Assembly: GCA_024233115.1 (NCBI GenBank)
Contig: JACKQB010000002.1
Span: 620,001-684,000 of the forward strand
Direction of reading: 5' to 3'
DNA: 64,000 bases
DNA from: Akkermansiaceae bacterium
Lineage (GTDB): Bacteria; Verrucomicrobiota; Verrucomicrobiia; Verrucomicrobiales; Akkermansiaceae
Shown here piece by piece: positions 53,574 to 63,251 of this stretch (the stretch's first letter is position 1; each line of letters starts with the position of its first letter). A model generated the notes under the pieces. The model had not been told where the DNA came from. It did no database searches and saw nothing but the letters and a program-made list of their open reading frames with translations. Made by a program: the position numbers and the translations under genes.

Positions 53574-54695
53574 GTGCCAGATCCCCGATCAGCTTACCCC
53601 GTTTCCCACCCACGCGCATGGGCGGAGATTAACCTTGGACACCTGAAACATAATTACGCAGCGGTGCGCCGCCACCAGGATGGCGGTATCATGGCCGTTT
53701 TGAAGGCCGGCGCCTACGGGCATGGGATTGAAAAAATCGCCCAGGCACTCGAAAGCCTCCCCTGTGACTCGGCGCCGGTATTTTTCGGTGTAGCCAGTGT
53801 GATCGAAGCCCGCCGACTCGCCGAGGCGGGTATCAAGACCCGCATCTACCTTCTCGGCCCGACCTGTCCGTTTGAGCGTGAGGAAATCGTCGCCCGCAAC
53901 TGGACCCCCTGTATTTCCAGCATCGATGAAGCAGAGGATTTCCATCAATTGGCAGCGGGCCAACGGCTGCAGGTGCACATCACTGTCGACACCGGCATGG
54001 GCCGGGGCGGATTCCTTCCCCATGAACTCAAGGATTTGATGCCCGGGCTCGACCATTTTTCCAATCTGGAGATCGAGGGCATCGGCTCCCACCTGCCTTC
54101 CGCCGATGAAGACGAGGCTTTCACCAGGGCGCAGTATGAGTTGTTTGATGGCTTGATCGAACAACTGGGTGCCGACCGGTTCCGGTATATCCATCTGGCC
54201 AATAGCGCGGGGATTCTAGCTTATCGAAGTCGGTATACGAACCTCCACCGGCCAGGACTGATGCTCTACGGCATCTCCCCGCTCGCGTCATTCCAGACCG
54301 AACTCAAACCGGCTCTCAGTTTAAAATCGAAAGTCTCTCTCGTGCGTACCCTGCCGGCCGGACATGGGATTTCCTATGGTCGGGATACGGTGTTAGAACA
54401 AGAAACCAAGGTTGCGACCATTGGAATCGGTTACGGAGACGGCTATCCACGTGCCGTTTCATCACAGCATGCCAGTGTCATCATCAACGGTATCCGCTGC
54501 CCGCTGCTCGGTCGGGTTACCATGGATCAGATCATGGTGGATGTATCCGCCCTGCCAGACTGCCGGAGCGGCGACGAAGTGGAGCTTTTTGGAGAAAACA
54601 TCCTGGTGAGCGAAGTTGCCCGACTTGCGGGCACCATCCCATGGGCGGTATTGACGGGCATCACGCCCAGGGTCACACGCATCTATCATGCGTAG
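53574..54695 (+). CDS. alr: Alanine racemase
   Basis: Converts L- to D-alanine for peptidoglycan, using PLP. From GTG 53574 the protein has 373 residues, the normal length; an ATG at 53505 would add 23 residues with no family match. The PLP-binding motif AVLKAGAYGHG has Lys44 (Gly in place of the usual Asn after KA), and the second catalytic Tyr sits in GHGISYGRDTV. Further blocks: VHITVDTGMGRGGF, HLANSAGIL, RPGLMLYGISP and GRVTMDQIMVDVS. Single gene. Confidence 0.93.
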   Translation: MPDPRSAYPVSHPRAWAEINLGHLKHNYAAVRRHQDGGIMAVLKAGAYGHGIEKIAQALESLPCDSAPVFFGVASVIEARRLAEAGIKTRIYLLGPTCPFEREEIVARNWTPCISSIDEAEDFHQLAAGQRLQVHITVDTGMGRGGFLPHELKDLMPGLDHFSNLEIEGIGSHLPSADEDEAFTRAQYELFDGLIEQLGADRFRYIHLANSAGILAYRSRYTNLHRPGLMLYGISPLASFQTELKPALSLKSKVSLVRTLPAGHGISYGRDTVLEQETKVATIGIGYGDGYPRAVSSQHASVIINGIRCPLLGRVTMDQIMVDVSALPDCRSGDEVELFGENILVSEVARLAGTIPWAVLTGITPRVTRIYHA

Positions 54696-54910
54696 TGCCG
54701 TAGGCGTTGCTGTCGGCATCACACGTTGCATAGCGGCAATTCCCGCATTATAGAATTGTCCGCTCCCCATCGTTAACGTCCGTCCCGAGTATGGACACAA
54801 CATGAATCGGCGCAAAGACGAGTCCAGAGGCACCGTCCACTTTTTCTATCGACACCTCGTATTAACAGATCGTTAGAGTCAGCCACGGTTAGAGCCGGTC
54901 GCAGGCTAGT

Positions 54911-54948
54911 AAAAAAATTTGCCCGGCACGCAGAACGCACCGGGCAAA
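54911..54948 (-). terminator. Rho-independent terminator after the beta-barrel gene
   Basis: On the minus strand, a 9-bp stem TTTGCCCGG / CCGGGCAAA encloses an 13-base loop and is followed by a run of seven T. It lies 28 bases after the outer-membrane protein stop. Confidence 0.88.
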
Positions 54949-54975
54949 GAATCAATAAGTTATCTGTTGTTCCGA

Positions 54976-55764
54976 TTAGAACTTAACGGATGCTTCAAGG
55001 CCGAAGACAAACTCGTCGTCCTCTTCGAGGGTGGTACCTGCTGGGTCAAGAGCACCGAATCCCTGGCTGTAAGTGACAAATGGTGTCAGGGTCAGGTTGT
55101 CAGTGGCGCTGACGGGCAGGCCGAGTGTGAGGTATGCGTGGTTCCAGTCGCTACCGGTGTTGAGGGCACCTGTGCCGCCAATGTTGTCCCAGTAGTCGAA
55201 TGAGTAAGCAACTCCGACAGTCACGTCGAGGCCGACTTTTTCACTGAGTTCGAATCCTTTTTTCAGGCTGAGTTCAACGTAGGTGCCGTCAAGCTGGTCT
55301 ACGTCGTGAGCAACAAAAAGATTCACATCTCCACCTGTCAGCGGGCACTTGGTGCCGACATTCAGGTAGATCTCACTGGTGTCGAGATCGAAACCGCTGA
55401 CAGAGCTGAGGACGTTGGCCAGATTGTGATACTGGTAACCGAGTTCAACGCTGTAGCAATCGTTTGCGTAACGAACGCCGGCGCGGTAGCGGTTGTGGTC
55501 AACACTGGTGTCAGACAGAGTATTGATGTTCACTCCGGCAACGAGGCTCCAGTTGTCATTCAGACCGTAGGCCAGGTTAAGTTCGGCGTCATAGACGTTG
55601 TCTGTATCGGCACCAAACAGTCCGGCGGCATCGGAAAGAATTCCATTAACGCCACGGAAGTTATACTGGCTATTGTAGGTAAGACTAAGGTCTCCCTCGA
55701 GTTCTGCGTATGCAGGAGCGGCAAGCGCGATGGCGGCGGCTCCGGCGATCATTGTTTTTTTCAT
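54976..55764 (-). CDS. Outer-membrane beta-barrel protein (TorF-like putative porin)
   Basis: 262 residues with a signal peptide (KKTMIAGAAAIALAAPAYAE). The mature part is built of amphipathic strands of alternating residues: LEGDLSLTYNSQYNFRG, YDAELNLAYGLNDNWSLVAGVNIN, RYRAGVRYANDCYSVELGYQYHN, and ends with Phe (FGLEASVKF), the usual barrel-assembly signal. N-terminal NSQYNFRG resembles TorF-family putative porins. The role is unknown; monocistronic with a strong terminator. Confidence 0.82.
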   Translation of the reverse strand: MKKTMIAGAAAIALAAPAYAELEGDLSLTYNSQYNFRGVNGILSDAAGLFGADTDNVYDAELNLAYGLNDNWSLVAGVNINTLSDTSVDHNRYRAGVRYANDCYSVELGYQYHNLANVLSSVSGFDLDTSEIYLNVGTKCPLTGGDVNLFVAHDVDQLDGTYVELSLKKGFELSEKVGLDVTVGVAYSFDYWDNIGGTGALNTGSDWNHAYLTLGLPVSATDNLTLTPFVTYSQGFGALDPAGTTLEEDDEFVFGLEASVKF

Positions 55765-56007
55765 AGTTTGTCTGGTTTATTCGGGTTGGTTGTTAGGGGG
55801 TGTTTTATTCATAACCGGAAATTACTTTCCGATTAGTGTATGACTGTCTAAATGCTTCATAAGCATCTGACAATAGTAATTGTGACGATTTCGCCATATT
55901 TCTCAAGGACAAACTTAATAAATGGTAATAATAAACTGAACTTTCTAAAATAACCGCCATTAAGCCAGTTTCCGAGATTTGGCATGAGGTTATTTTTAGG
56001 ATTAACC

Positions 56008-59000
56008 TCAAGATCCGTGAAGAATATCGGTGGCCCGGGGAATGACATTTCCATAGCGGTGGGTTGTCTCACTCACAGATTGCTCCCGCAAGTAGCCGAG
56101 CAATTCGAGTCGACCGTTAGCTAACGGAATTGATGTGATCGTCTGCAAGGCGGCATCGTTCGCAGCGCGTTGCAATTCGAGACTGGGGGAAACGACACGG
56201 AGAATCCCGTACCGGGAGCCACAAGTGGGAAGTCGTTTAACCAATGACTGCTCTGTTTCCTCCACAACCGGGAACGGCATCGCCTTGGTGAGGGCAGACT
56301 GTTTTTCGATCGAGATATCCATCGTGATACCACAGGTGGTCGCAGCAAGACCCACCCGGGCCAAGTCGATTCCACTCATACCGTCTGCACGGACGAGAAT
56401 ACGGGGATGCGGCCGGTAACGGAAATGGTTGCTCTCGCCGTGTAGTCCGGTGGGGTCGTGTTCGATGGAAAACTCATCCTTCCACCAACGTGCGTAGCTG
56501 GCGGCCGAGGCTTGCAGCGAATCCACCTCATCCGGTATGACTTTGCAAATGGTTTCCAGGAGCGCGGCGACCGTGTCGCCAAGACCAGCGCTTTGTTTGG
56601 GGAGAGCATCCTGAGTCCATGTGGCGAGGGTGGAAACGTAGTTAGGCCCCCCTGCCTTGGCACCGGGACCGAAGCATGAGTTTTTCCAACCACCGAATGG
56701 TTGGCGCCGGACAATGGCACCGGTGATACTGCGGTTGATGTAAGCATTACCCACTTCCACCTTGTCGCGCCAGATGGCGATCTCACGCGCATCCAACGAA
56801 TGGATACCACCGGTGAGGCCGAAGTCGGAGTCGTTCTGAATCCTGATGGCGTGTTCGAGGTCATTGGCGCGAATGAGGCCTAACACAGGGCCAAAACACT
56901 CGGTGCGGCGGTACCAGCTATCAGGCTGCACGCCCATTTTTATCCCGGGTGACCAGAGGCAGGGGTTGTTATCAACCATCTGCGGTTCTAACAACCATGT
57001 CTCATTGTCATCGAGGGTCGTCTGCGCACGCGAGAGATCGGCATCGGGTTGGTGGATGACCGGAGTCACGATTGACGTGGGATCCCACGACGGCCCCACT
57101 TTCAAACTGGCGGCGGCATCACGTAGTTGGCGGATAAACGCCTCGTTGTCGTAAAGATCGGCTTCGATGATAGCGAGAGAGGCTGCGGAGCATTTCTGAC
57201 CAGCATGGCCAAAGGCGCTTTTCACCAGATCTTTCACCGCCTGGTCGGGGTCGGCAGCCGAGGTGATGATCAGTGAGTTTTTACCACTGGTTTCAGCGAA
57301 AAGCCGCATCTCCGGCTTCCAGTCCTGGAACATCCGACCTGTGTCGTAGGCTCCGGTGAGGATGACGCCAGCCGTCCGATCATCGGTGAGCAAGTTGCGA
57401 CCCACTTTCCTACCGGAGCATGGTACGAACTGGAGCGCCTCCTTGGGAACCCCGGCCTTCCAGAGCAGTTTGCACATCTCCCAGGATGTCAGCACGGCTT
57501 CGGACGCTGGTTTCATGATCACGGTGTTACCGGCCATGAGAGCGGCAAGAACACCACCGCAGGGAATGGCGAAGGGGAAGTTCCATGGTGGGGTGATGAC
57601 GATGGTTCCGAGCGCCTTGGGGACCGTGCCATCAAAAAACGCAGCGTCGTTCAGACTGTCCGCATAGTAGTTGGCAAAATCAATGGCCTCACTAAGCTCA
57701 CCATCGGCTTCGGGGACGGATTTACCTCCGTCGAGCATCATGGTGGCGATGCAGTGCCCGCGTGCCTTACCTATCTCAACACCACACTGCTTGAGGATTT
57801 TACGACGCTCCGCGATACCCTTGGCCTCCCAGGCGGGCTGGGCATCGACAGCGCATTGCAGGGCCCGGTCAATGCCTTCGGCATCGGCGTAGCAAAACTT
57901 GTAAGCCTCGACACCCGGGCGAGAAGGATCGGCCCCCGTCAGCACCTCATCTGTTTGCAGAAACTCCCCGGCAATCTGGACCGGGATGGTTTCGATGGGG
58001 GTGTTTTTGAAGGACTCAACCACACTGAGAATCCAGCGCATGTTGTGTCGCAATGACCAATCGGTGTCGGCTGCATTGCGGAAAGGCGCCTCAAGATCGA
58101 GTTCGATTTTCTCTGTGCTACGATCCTGTTTTCGGCTTGGCACGGTGCTGACTTCGTCGCGGCGTCTGCAAGCGGTGAGGAACATTTGTTTTTGTTTGTT
58201 CCAACTGGCATCCCCTACTTGCATGCCGAACAGATCACGCAGGAAATTCTCATCCGCGGTATTTTCGTCAAGCCGCCTGACAAGGTAGGCAATGGCTGAG
58301 TGGAAGTCCTCTTTTTTAACCACTGGTGCGTAGAGCAGGAGTCCATCCACCGCATCACGGACAGCACGCGCCTGGTGGTTCGCCATCCCCTCTAACATTT
58401 CAAATTCGACATACTCTTCCACTCCGTAACCCGCCCTCAGGAGCATGGCGTAGGTGATTTCAAAAAGGTTGTGACTCGCAATCCCCAGATGCACCACCTT
58501 GGCATTCTCCGGGTGGCATCCATAGTGCACCATGCGTTTGTAATTGGCATCGACGTCTGCCTTGGTCGAGTAGGTGGCAAGTTCCCAGTCGTGCAGACTC
58601 GCCTCCACTTGTTCCATCGCGAGGTTGGCTCCTTTGACGATACGGATTTTGATGGTTGCCCCGCCCTGCTCCACCCGTTGACGGGCCCAGTCGGTGAGGC
58701 ATTTCTGCACCTCGTGGGAATCCGGAAGGTAAGCCTGTAATACGATACCGGCTCTCAATGTTAGGAATTCGTCTTCCATCAGCACCTGCCTGAATGCATC
58801 ACAGGTCAGATGCAGGTCCCGGTATTCCTCCATGTCGAGGTTGACGAATTTGGGCGACTGTGTGCCATCGTTCTGGGTGAAGGTATTTGCCTGTGCCGTG
58901 CGATAGAGCCGGCGGAGGCGTTGCTTGATTTGCTCCAGTGTCTGGTCATAGGCGACCAGGTTGATCTGACTGAATATGGCGGATATTTTCACCGATATGT

Positions 59001-59574
59001 ATTCGCAATGCTCGCTCTCGAGGCGTGCGACCACTTGGTCCATACGATTGGCTGCCTCTTCCTCACCAAGGATCGCCTCACCCAGTTGGTTGATATTCAT
59101 CCGGATACCCTGCGCCTTGCGTTTGCGCATGTGCGGAGTGAGAAGCTCGTCCTCACTGGGAAGAATCACGCTACTGCTCTCACCACGCATTTTCCAGGTG
59201 ATCGCAGGCATCACCATATCGGGTGCTGCCGCAGAGGCCAGACTACCCAGGCGCATAGCCACTTGCTCGTGTATGGGCAAATAGGTGGGAATTCCATACT
59301 CGCTAATCAGGTAACGGAACTGGGATGCCGAACGGGAATCGGTGGGAGAACGGAACACCTGGTCGGCCATGGCGAGGGTCAGCGTTTTACCCATCGGGTC
59401 GTCCATCATGCGTGCCATCTTCCACCCCTGGTAACGCTCGGAGAGTTTTTGGCCACGATTCGATATCTTGAGGATTTCGGCCGCCAGGTCAACGGCCAGG
59501 TCTCCGACTTGTTCCTCTGAAAGTTCATTGGTTTTCACCTCTTGCAGGCGCTCTTGGATAGAATTTTTCTTCAT
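56008..59574 (-). CDS. putA: Bifunctional proline dehydrogenase / glutamate-semialdehyde dehydrogenase PutA
   Basis: 1188 residues; oxidises proline to glutamate in two steps. The proline dehydrogenase half spans about 100-480 (ISVKISAIFSQIN, VNLDMEEYRDLHLT, QAYLPDSHEV, RIVKGANLAMEQVE). The aldehyde dehydrogenase half spans about 530-1000 with NFPFAIPCGGVLAALMAGNTVIMKPAS, LFAETSGKNSLII and the catalytic Cys795 in GHAGQKCSAASLA. A further C-terminal 180 residues are less conserved, as in long PutAs. No N-terminal ribbon-helix-helix repressor domain is present, so it probably does not regulate its own gene. Divergent from a PAS-AraC regulator. Confidence 0.96.
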   Translation of the reverse strand: MKKNSIQERLQEVKTNELSEEQVGDLAVDLAAEILKISNRGQKLSERYQGWKMARMMDDPMGKTLTLAMADQVFRSPTDSRSASQFRYLISEYGIPTYLPIHEQVAMRLGSLASAAAPDMVMPAITWKMRGESSSVILPSEDELLTPHMRKRKAQGIRMNINQLGEAILGEEEAANRMDQVVARLESEHCEYISVKISAIFSQINLVAYDQTLEQIKQRLRRLYRTAQANTFTQNDGTQSPKFVNLDMEEYRDLHLTCDAFRQVLMEDEFLTLRAGIVLQAYLPDSHEVQKCLTDWARQRVEQGGATIKIRIVKGANLAMEQVEASLHDWELATYSTKADVDANYKRMVHYGCHPENAKVVHLGIASHNLFEITYAMLLRAGYGVEEYVEFEMLEGMANHQARAVRDAVDGLLLYAPVVKKEDFHSAIAYLVRRLDENTADENFLRDLFGMQVGDASWNKQKQMFLTACRRRDEVSTVPSRKQDRSTEKIELDLEAPFRNAADTDWSLRHNMRWILSVVESFKNTPIETIPVQIAGEFLQTDEVLTGADPSRPGVEAYKFCYADAEGIDRALQCAVDAQPAWEAKGIAERRKILKQCGVEIGKARGHCIATMMLDGGKSVPEADGELSEAIDFANYYADSLNDAAFFDGTVPKALGTIVITPPWNFPFAIPCGGVLAALMAGNTVIMKPASEAVLTSWEMCKLLWKAGVPKEALQFVPCSGRKVGRNLLTDDRTAGVILTGAYDTGRMFQDWKPEMRLFAETSGKNSLIITSAADPDQAVKDLVKSAFGHAGQKCSAASLAIIEADLYDNEAFIRQLRDAAASLKVGPSWDPTSIVTPVIHQPDADLSRAQTTLDDNETWLLEPQMVDNNPCLWSPGIKMGVQPDSWYRRTECFGPVLGLIRANDLEHAIRIQNDSDFGLTGGIHSLDAREIAIWRDKVEVGNAYINRSITGAIVRRQPFGGWKNSCFGPGAKAGGPNYVSTLATWTQDALPKQSAGLGDTVAALLETICKVIPDEVDSLQASAASYARWWKDEFSIEHDPTGLHGESNHFRYRPHPRILVRADGMSGIDLARVGLAATTCGITMDISIEKQSALTKAMPFPVVEETEQSLVKRLPTCGSRYGILRVVSPSLELQRAANDAALQTITSIPLANGRLELLGYLREQSVSETTHRYGNVIPRATDILHGS

Positions 59575-59691
59575 CTCGAGAATTGTATACAGAAACCACG
59601 GTGATCGTCTTGACCGATATCACCACACCCCTCGTCGATCTCGGCAAAAATCATTCTATATTTTCGTCCCGATACATGATTCAATCCCGTC

Positions 59692-60450
59692 GTGCCTGCC
59701 ATCCCACATGCCACAGTCAACCGTCTGCGCAATGAGTTCCTCGCGCAACTCGCTACCCCCTTGGTAGCTGAGCGGCTATTTGCCGAGGTTCCGGATATTG
59801 TGTTTTGTATGAAAAACCTGGATGGTCTCTATATTTCCGCCAACCCGGCCTTTGCCGAGCGTCTTGGCCTCAGATCCGTCGATGAAATCCTCGGCAAAAC
59901 AGCCGTCGATCTCTTTCCGCCCCATCTCTGCGCCACCTACCAGGCACAGGATGAAGTCGTCTTCCGGCAAGGGCGCGAAATCCGCGACCAGCTGGAGCTC
60001 ATCTTCAACCGCGACGGCTCGGTCGGTTGGTATCTGGCTAGCAAGATCCCCTTGGTGGGGAAAAACGGAACCGTCATTGGCTTGGCCTCGATTTCGCGTG
60101 ACCTGTTAACCCCCGGCGATGAAGACCTGCGATTCGCTGGTCTGGCCAAGGTAATCGAACGCATCCAACATGATTATTCAGACGACCTCAAACCCTCATC
60201 CCTTGCCAAAACAGCGGGACTCACCCTCACCCAGTTAGAACGCCGGATGCGCAAGGTGTTTAAACTCACCACCTCCCAGTTCATCCGCAAAACACGCATC
60301 GAAGCCGCCGCCCGAATGCTTACTAATACCGACAAAGCCATCATCGACATCGCCCTCGACTGCGGCTACGGCGACCAATCCGCCTTCACCCGACAATTCA
60401 AATCCACCGTCGGCATGGCACCCGGCGCGTATCGTGGGGCCTACCGGTAG
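59692..60450 (+). CDS. PAS domain plus AraC-type HTH regulator
   Basis: 252 residues from GTG 59692. Residues 25-140 form a PAS domain (LFAEVPDIVFCMKNLDGLYISANPAFAERLGLRSVDEILGKTAVDLFP, QDEVVFRQGREIRDQLELIFNRDGSVGWYLASKIPL). Residues 145-250 contain an AraC/XylS tandem helix-turn-helix (LAKTAGLTLTQLERRMRKVFKLTTSQFIRKTRIEAAARML, IDIALDCGYGDQSAFTRQFKSTVGMAPGAYR). Divergent from putA with a 117-base gap, so likely a local regulator of proline catabolism; the link is inferred. Its end overlaps the helicase gene on the opposite strand by 10 bases. Confidence 0.88.
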   Translation: MPAIPHATVNRLRNEFLAQLATPLVAERLFAEVPDIVFCMKNLDGLYISANPAFAERLGLRSVDEILGKTAVDLFPPHLCATYQAQDEVVFRQGREIRDQLELIFNRDGSVGWYLASKIPLVGKNGTVIGLASISRDLLTPGDEDLRFAGLAKVIERIQHDYSDDLKPSSLAKTAGLTLTQLERRMRKVFKLTTSQFIRKTRIEAAARMLTNTDKAIIDIALDCGYGDQSAFTRQFKSTVGMAPGAYRGAYR

Positions 60451-63152
60451 CGGGTGTCGTGGCGGAGCTCGTGGACCATGACTGTTAGGGCGTGGTTTTT
60501 CTGGGTTTTCCACTCGGTGTAGCCCAGGGGGAGGAGGCGGAAGCCGGCGCGGCGGAGGACCTTGCAGCGATGGAGATCGACAGCGGGGAAGGTTTCTCCG
60601 GGGTAGCCGATGAGATCAACACCCATGACGTTGTCGTTTTCCATCAGCAGTAGATCCACACTGACTCCGGCGACGCGTTGGCAGGGGCGGACTTCGATAC
60701 CGCGTTCGTGCAGGGCGGCGGCGACTTCTTCGGCGAATTGGTCAGCGCCGCATCGCTGCCCGTGCGGGCGGTCATCAACATCAAGCTGACGGATGTATTC
60801 GCCTAACAAACTATGCGCCGGCAACTGGTTGGCATCCAATGACCGGTAGACAAGCTGCATCGATTTCGCCCGGGTGATGGAGACATTGAACACATCCTCC
60901 CGTTCGAGGAACCGGAGCGTCGAGCAGCCCACGTTTTGATCCACACAGAGCGAGATAAACATGACATCGCGCTCCTCACCCTGGAAACTATGTGCGGTGC
61001 CGATGAGCAGCCGGTGCGCATGCAGTATCCGGTGAAGTTTCTTCTGGCAGAATTCCTCTTGCAAACGCGCACGGATGGCTTCGACCTGGTTGCGGAAGGG
61101 CGAGAGGATACCCACACTTGGGCAATGGGTGTCGGGGAGATGTTGAGACTGGTAATAGAGCGTCAGCAGGTCTTTGAAAACGGCATCCATCTCGGCGGAG
61201 TTGACTCCATTTTCATCACGCAGGCCCGGGACACGAGTGTCCTTGAGGGAGGATTCCTGATTCTCCCAGGGTCGCTCGCGCATGACTTGCAGGGAGTTCT
61301 GATAGAAGCGTTTGTTGCTAAAGGCAATGATGCGCGGGGTGCTTCTAAAGTGCTCGTTGAGGAAGCCTATCTGGTCGTGGCTCTCAACCATGGCGGCGGC
61401 GTGGTCCATCAGACTGATATCGCGGTAGTTGTAGCGTTCCTGCTCATCGGCGCCTACACCTAGCTCAGCTGCCAGCGTGTGTTGTCGGGATTTGGCGAGG
61501 AAGGACATATGGCGGAGCTGGCGGGTATCGCCTGCGATGACCAGACGTTTGGCGCGTTGCATGATCGGCAGCACGCTGGCGAGATCGCACTGGCTTGACT
61601 CATCGATGATCGCCACGTCGAAGAGTTCCTTATCCATGGGAAGAACCCGGTGGACGTCCTCGAGGTTGACCAGCCACACCGGCAAGGCTGAGAGAACCGA
61701 AGTGACATCCATCGAACGGAACACCTCCTCCTGCTCACTGCCCCGGTATTTCCGCAGGGCATGGAGCATGAGTTTGAAGTTTTTGTGGGTTTTCTTTTCC
61801 CGGTAAGCATCGAAGAGCAGACGCTTGCGTTGTTTCCGGAGGTAGGTTCCCAACTGCCGTTCACGCTGGATGTAGAGATCGTTGAGATAGCTGGTGAGCT
61901 CCATCAGCAGCTTGCGGTTTTGCACGCGGTTTTTTGCCCATGCCTGCTTGATCCGGTCGATCCAGTTCGGGTTGGGGTTGGCCAGCAACTCACCGCGCGA
62001 CAGAGCTTTCGACCATTCCGCCTCAAGCTCCAACTCATCGGCATGAAGGTCACGCATGGTGTTGTTCAGCTGGGAATACAGAGCCTCCAGTTCTTCTTCG
62101 AAGGGCAGGTCGGCGGTCATCTGGCCAGCGAGGAATGCTTCGATGAAACGCTTGAGCTGGACGAGATGGCCTTGTCGACCCGCCCTGACGGTGACCTCTT
62201 CGCCGCCTAACATGGTATCGATTTTCTCATGTACGACATCGACCGCGTGGTCTTTACCGGAGGCGACCAGCACAGTCTCGCCACGCGCGACATGATTCAG
62301 TGCGATGGCGGCGATGGTAAACGACTTACCGGTCCCCGGAGGCCCGTGGCAGAGCGTCACGGGATTGATCCGGGATGAGGCAAGGATACGTTCCTGTGAC
62401 TGACTGAGAAGTGCAGGCACGGCGGAAAAAGAGTCGGCATGCGGGTAGGTTTGCATCGGAGCCACACCTAACATAATCCCCAACGGCTTGGACCATGCGC
62501 TTTTCCCCAAGGAGGTCAGGATGTCGAGCTCATCCAGCACACCGCGCGAGGAAACTGAGCGTGGGATGATGCCGACGGCGGCGGCAGGCAGCAAGGTCAG
62601 CCGGGGGTGTCGGGCCGCCTCGTTGATGGCAGTGCGGTCGGCGAGTGTTGGCCACTGCCAGAGAGCCTCCGCCTGCACCCCAAGCTGCGCGCACCAATCG
62701 CGGATGGCGCCGATCACCCCATCGGTGAGTTCGCCACCACGGAGGATGTCCGAAAGCAGGTCGGGATCGGTTTCGAGGATTTCCAGCGCCCGCGGATTGA
62801 TACGCCAGCGGTTGGTTTGGATGGTCAGGGCGGCCTGGTTTTCCGCTGGAAACTCAGCTTGATAGAAAACAAGCGGCGCACGGACGGCTTTACCCTCGTG
62901 CTGGCCGCAGAGGAACAGGCAGGCGTAAACCACTTCCTGTTCGCGCCGGTAAAGGGCTGCGTGCGGGGCGGCTTTTTCACCGTAGGACGGGGGCAGCACA
63001 ATCTCGGGCAGATCCCCGGAGGCGAGCTGTTCGTTTCCTTTGAGCACGCGTTGGTGCAGCACCTTGCTCCCCATGAAGTCCCCCACCCCGGAGCGCGCAC
63101 GGTCCTCGCGATAACACTCGCGTAACCATCTCACCACGTTTTCTGCTGCCAT
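60441..63152 (-). CDS. SF1 UPF1-like helicase with C-terminal nuclease-like domain
   Basis: 903 residues. Motifs: Walker A HGPPGTGKS with Lys276, motif II D517-E-S-S-Q, motif III GDTRQL, and later LNEHFRSTPRIIAFSN, VGILSPFRNQVEAI, GTAHSFQGEERDVMFIS and NVSITRAKS (motifs IV-VI of UPF1/Dna2-like helicases). The N-terminal 250 residues are a family-specific region. The C-terminal part (about 795-885) resembles a PD-(D/E)xK fold: a helix with AEEVAAAL, then GVSVD833-LLL and GVD846-LIG, although the usual ExK is not intact. Such helicases act on DNA or RNA; the nuclease-like end suggests a DNA repair or defence role. Confidence 0.85.
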   Translation of the reverse strand: MAAENVVRWLRECYREDRARSGVGDFMGSKVLHQRVLKGNEQLASGDLPEIVLPPSYGEKAAPHAALYRREQEVVYACLFLCGQHEGKAVRAPLVFYQAEFPAENQAALTIQTNRWRINPRALEILETDPDLLSDILRGGELTDGVIGAIRDWCAQLGVQAEALWQWPTLADRTAINEAARHPRLTLLPAAAVGIIPRSVSSRGVLDELDILTSLGKSAWSKPLGIMLGVAPMQTYPHADSFSAVPALLSQSQERILASSRINPVTLCHGPPGTGKSFTIAAIALNHVARGETVLVASGKDHAVDVVHEKIDTMLGGEEVTVRAGRQGHLVQLKRFIEAFLAGQMTADLPFEEELEALYSQLNNTMRDLHADELELEAEWSKALSRGELLANPNPNWIDRIKQAWAKNRVQNRKLLMELTSYLNDLYIQRERQLGTYLRKQRKRLLFDAYREKKTHKNFKLMLHALRKYRGSEQEEVFRSMDVTSVLSALPVWLVNLEDVHRVLPMDKELFDVAIIDESSQCDLASVLPIMQRAKRLVIAGDTRQLRHMSFLAKSRQHTLAAELGVGADEQERYNYRDISLMDHAAAMVESHDQIGFLNEHFRSTPRIIAFSNKRFYQNSLQVMRERPWENQESSLKDTRVPGLRDENGVNSAEMDAVFKDLLTLYYQSQHLPDTHCPSVGILSPFRNQVEAIRARLQEEFCQKKLHRILHAHRLLIGTAHSFQGEERDVMFISLCVDQNVGCSTLRFLEREDVFNVSITRAKSMQLVYRSLDANQLPAHSLLGEYIRQLDVDDRPHGQRCGADQFAEEVAAALHERGIEVRPCQRVAGVSVDLLLMENDNVMGVDLIGYPGETFPAVDLHRCKVLRRAGFRLLPLGYTEWKTQKNHALTVMVHELRHDTRYR

Positions 63153-63251
63153 CGTCTGGATTCAAAGCCAAGCAGCCTCCCACGTCAATGCATGGCTTGG
63201 TATTTGCTATTTGGAGTTTGAAATTTGGAATTTAGAACCTACACACAGCGC

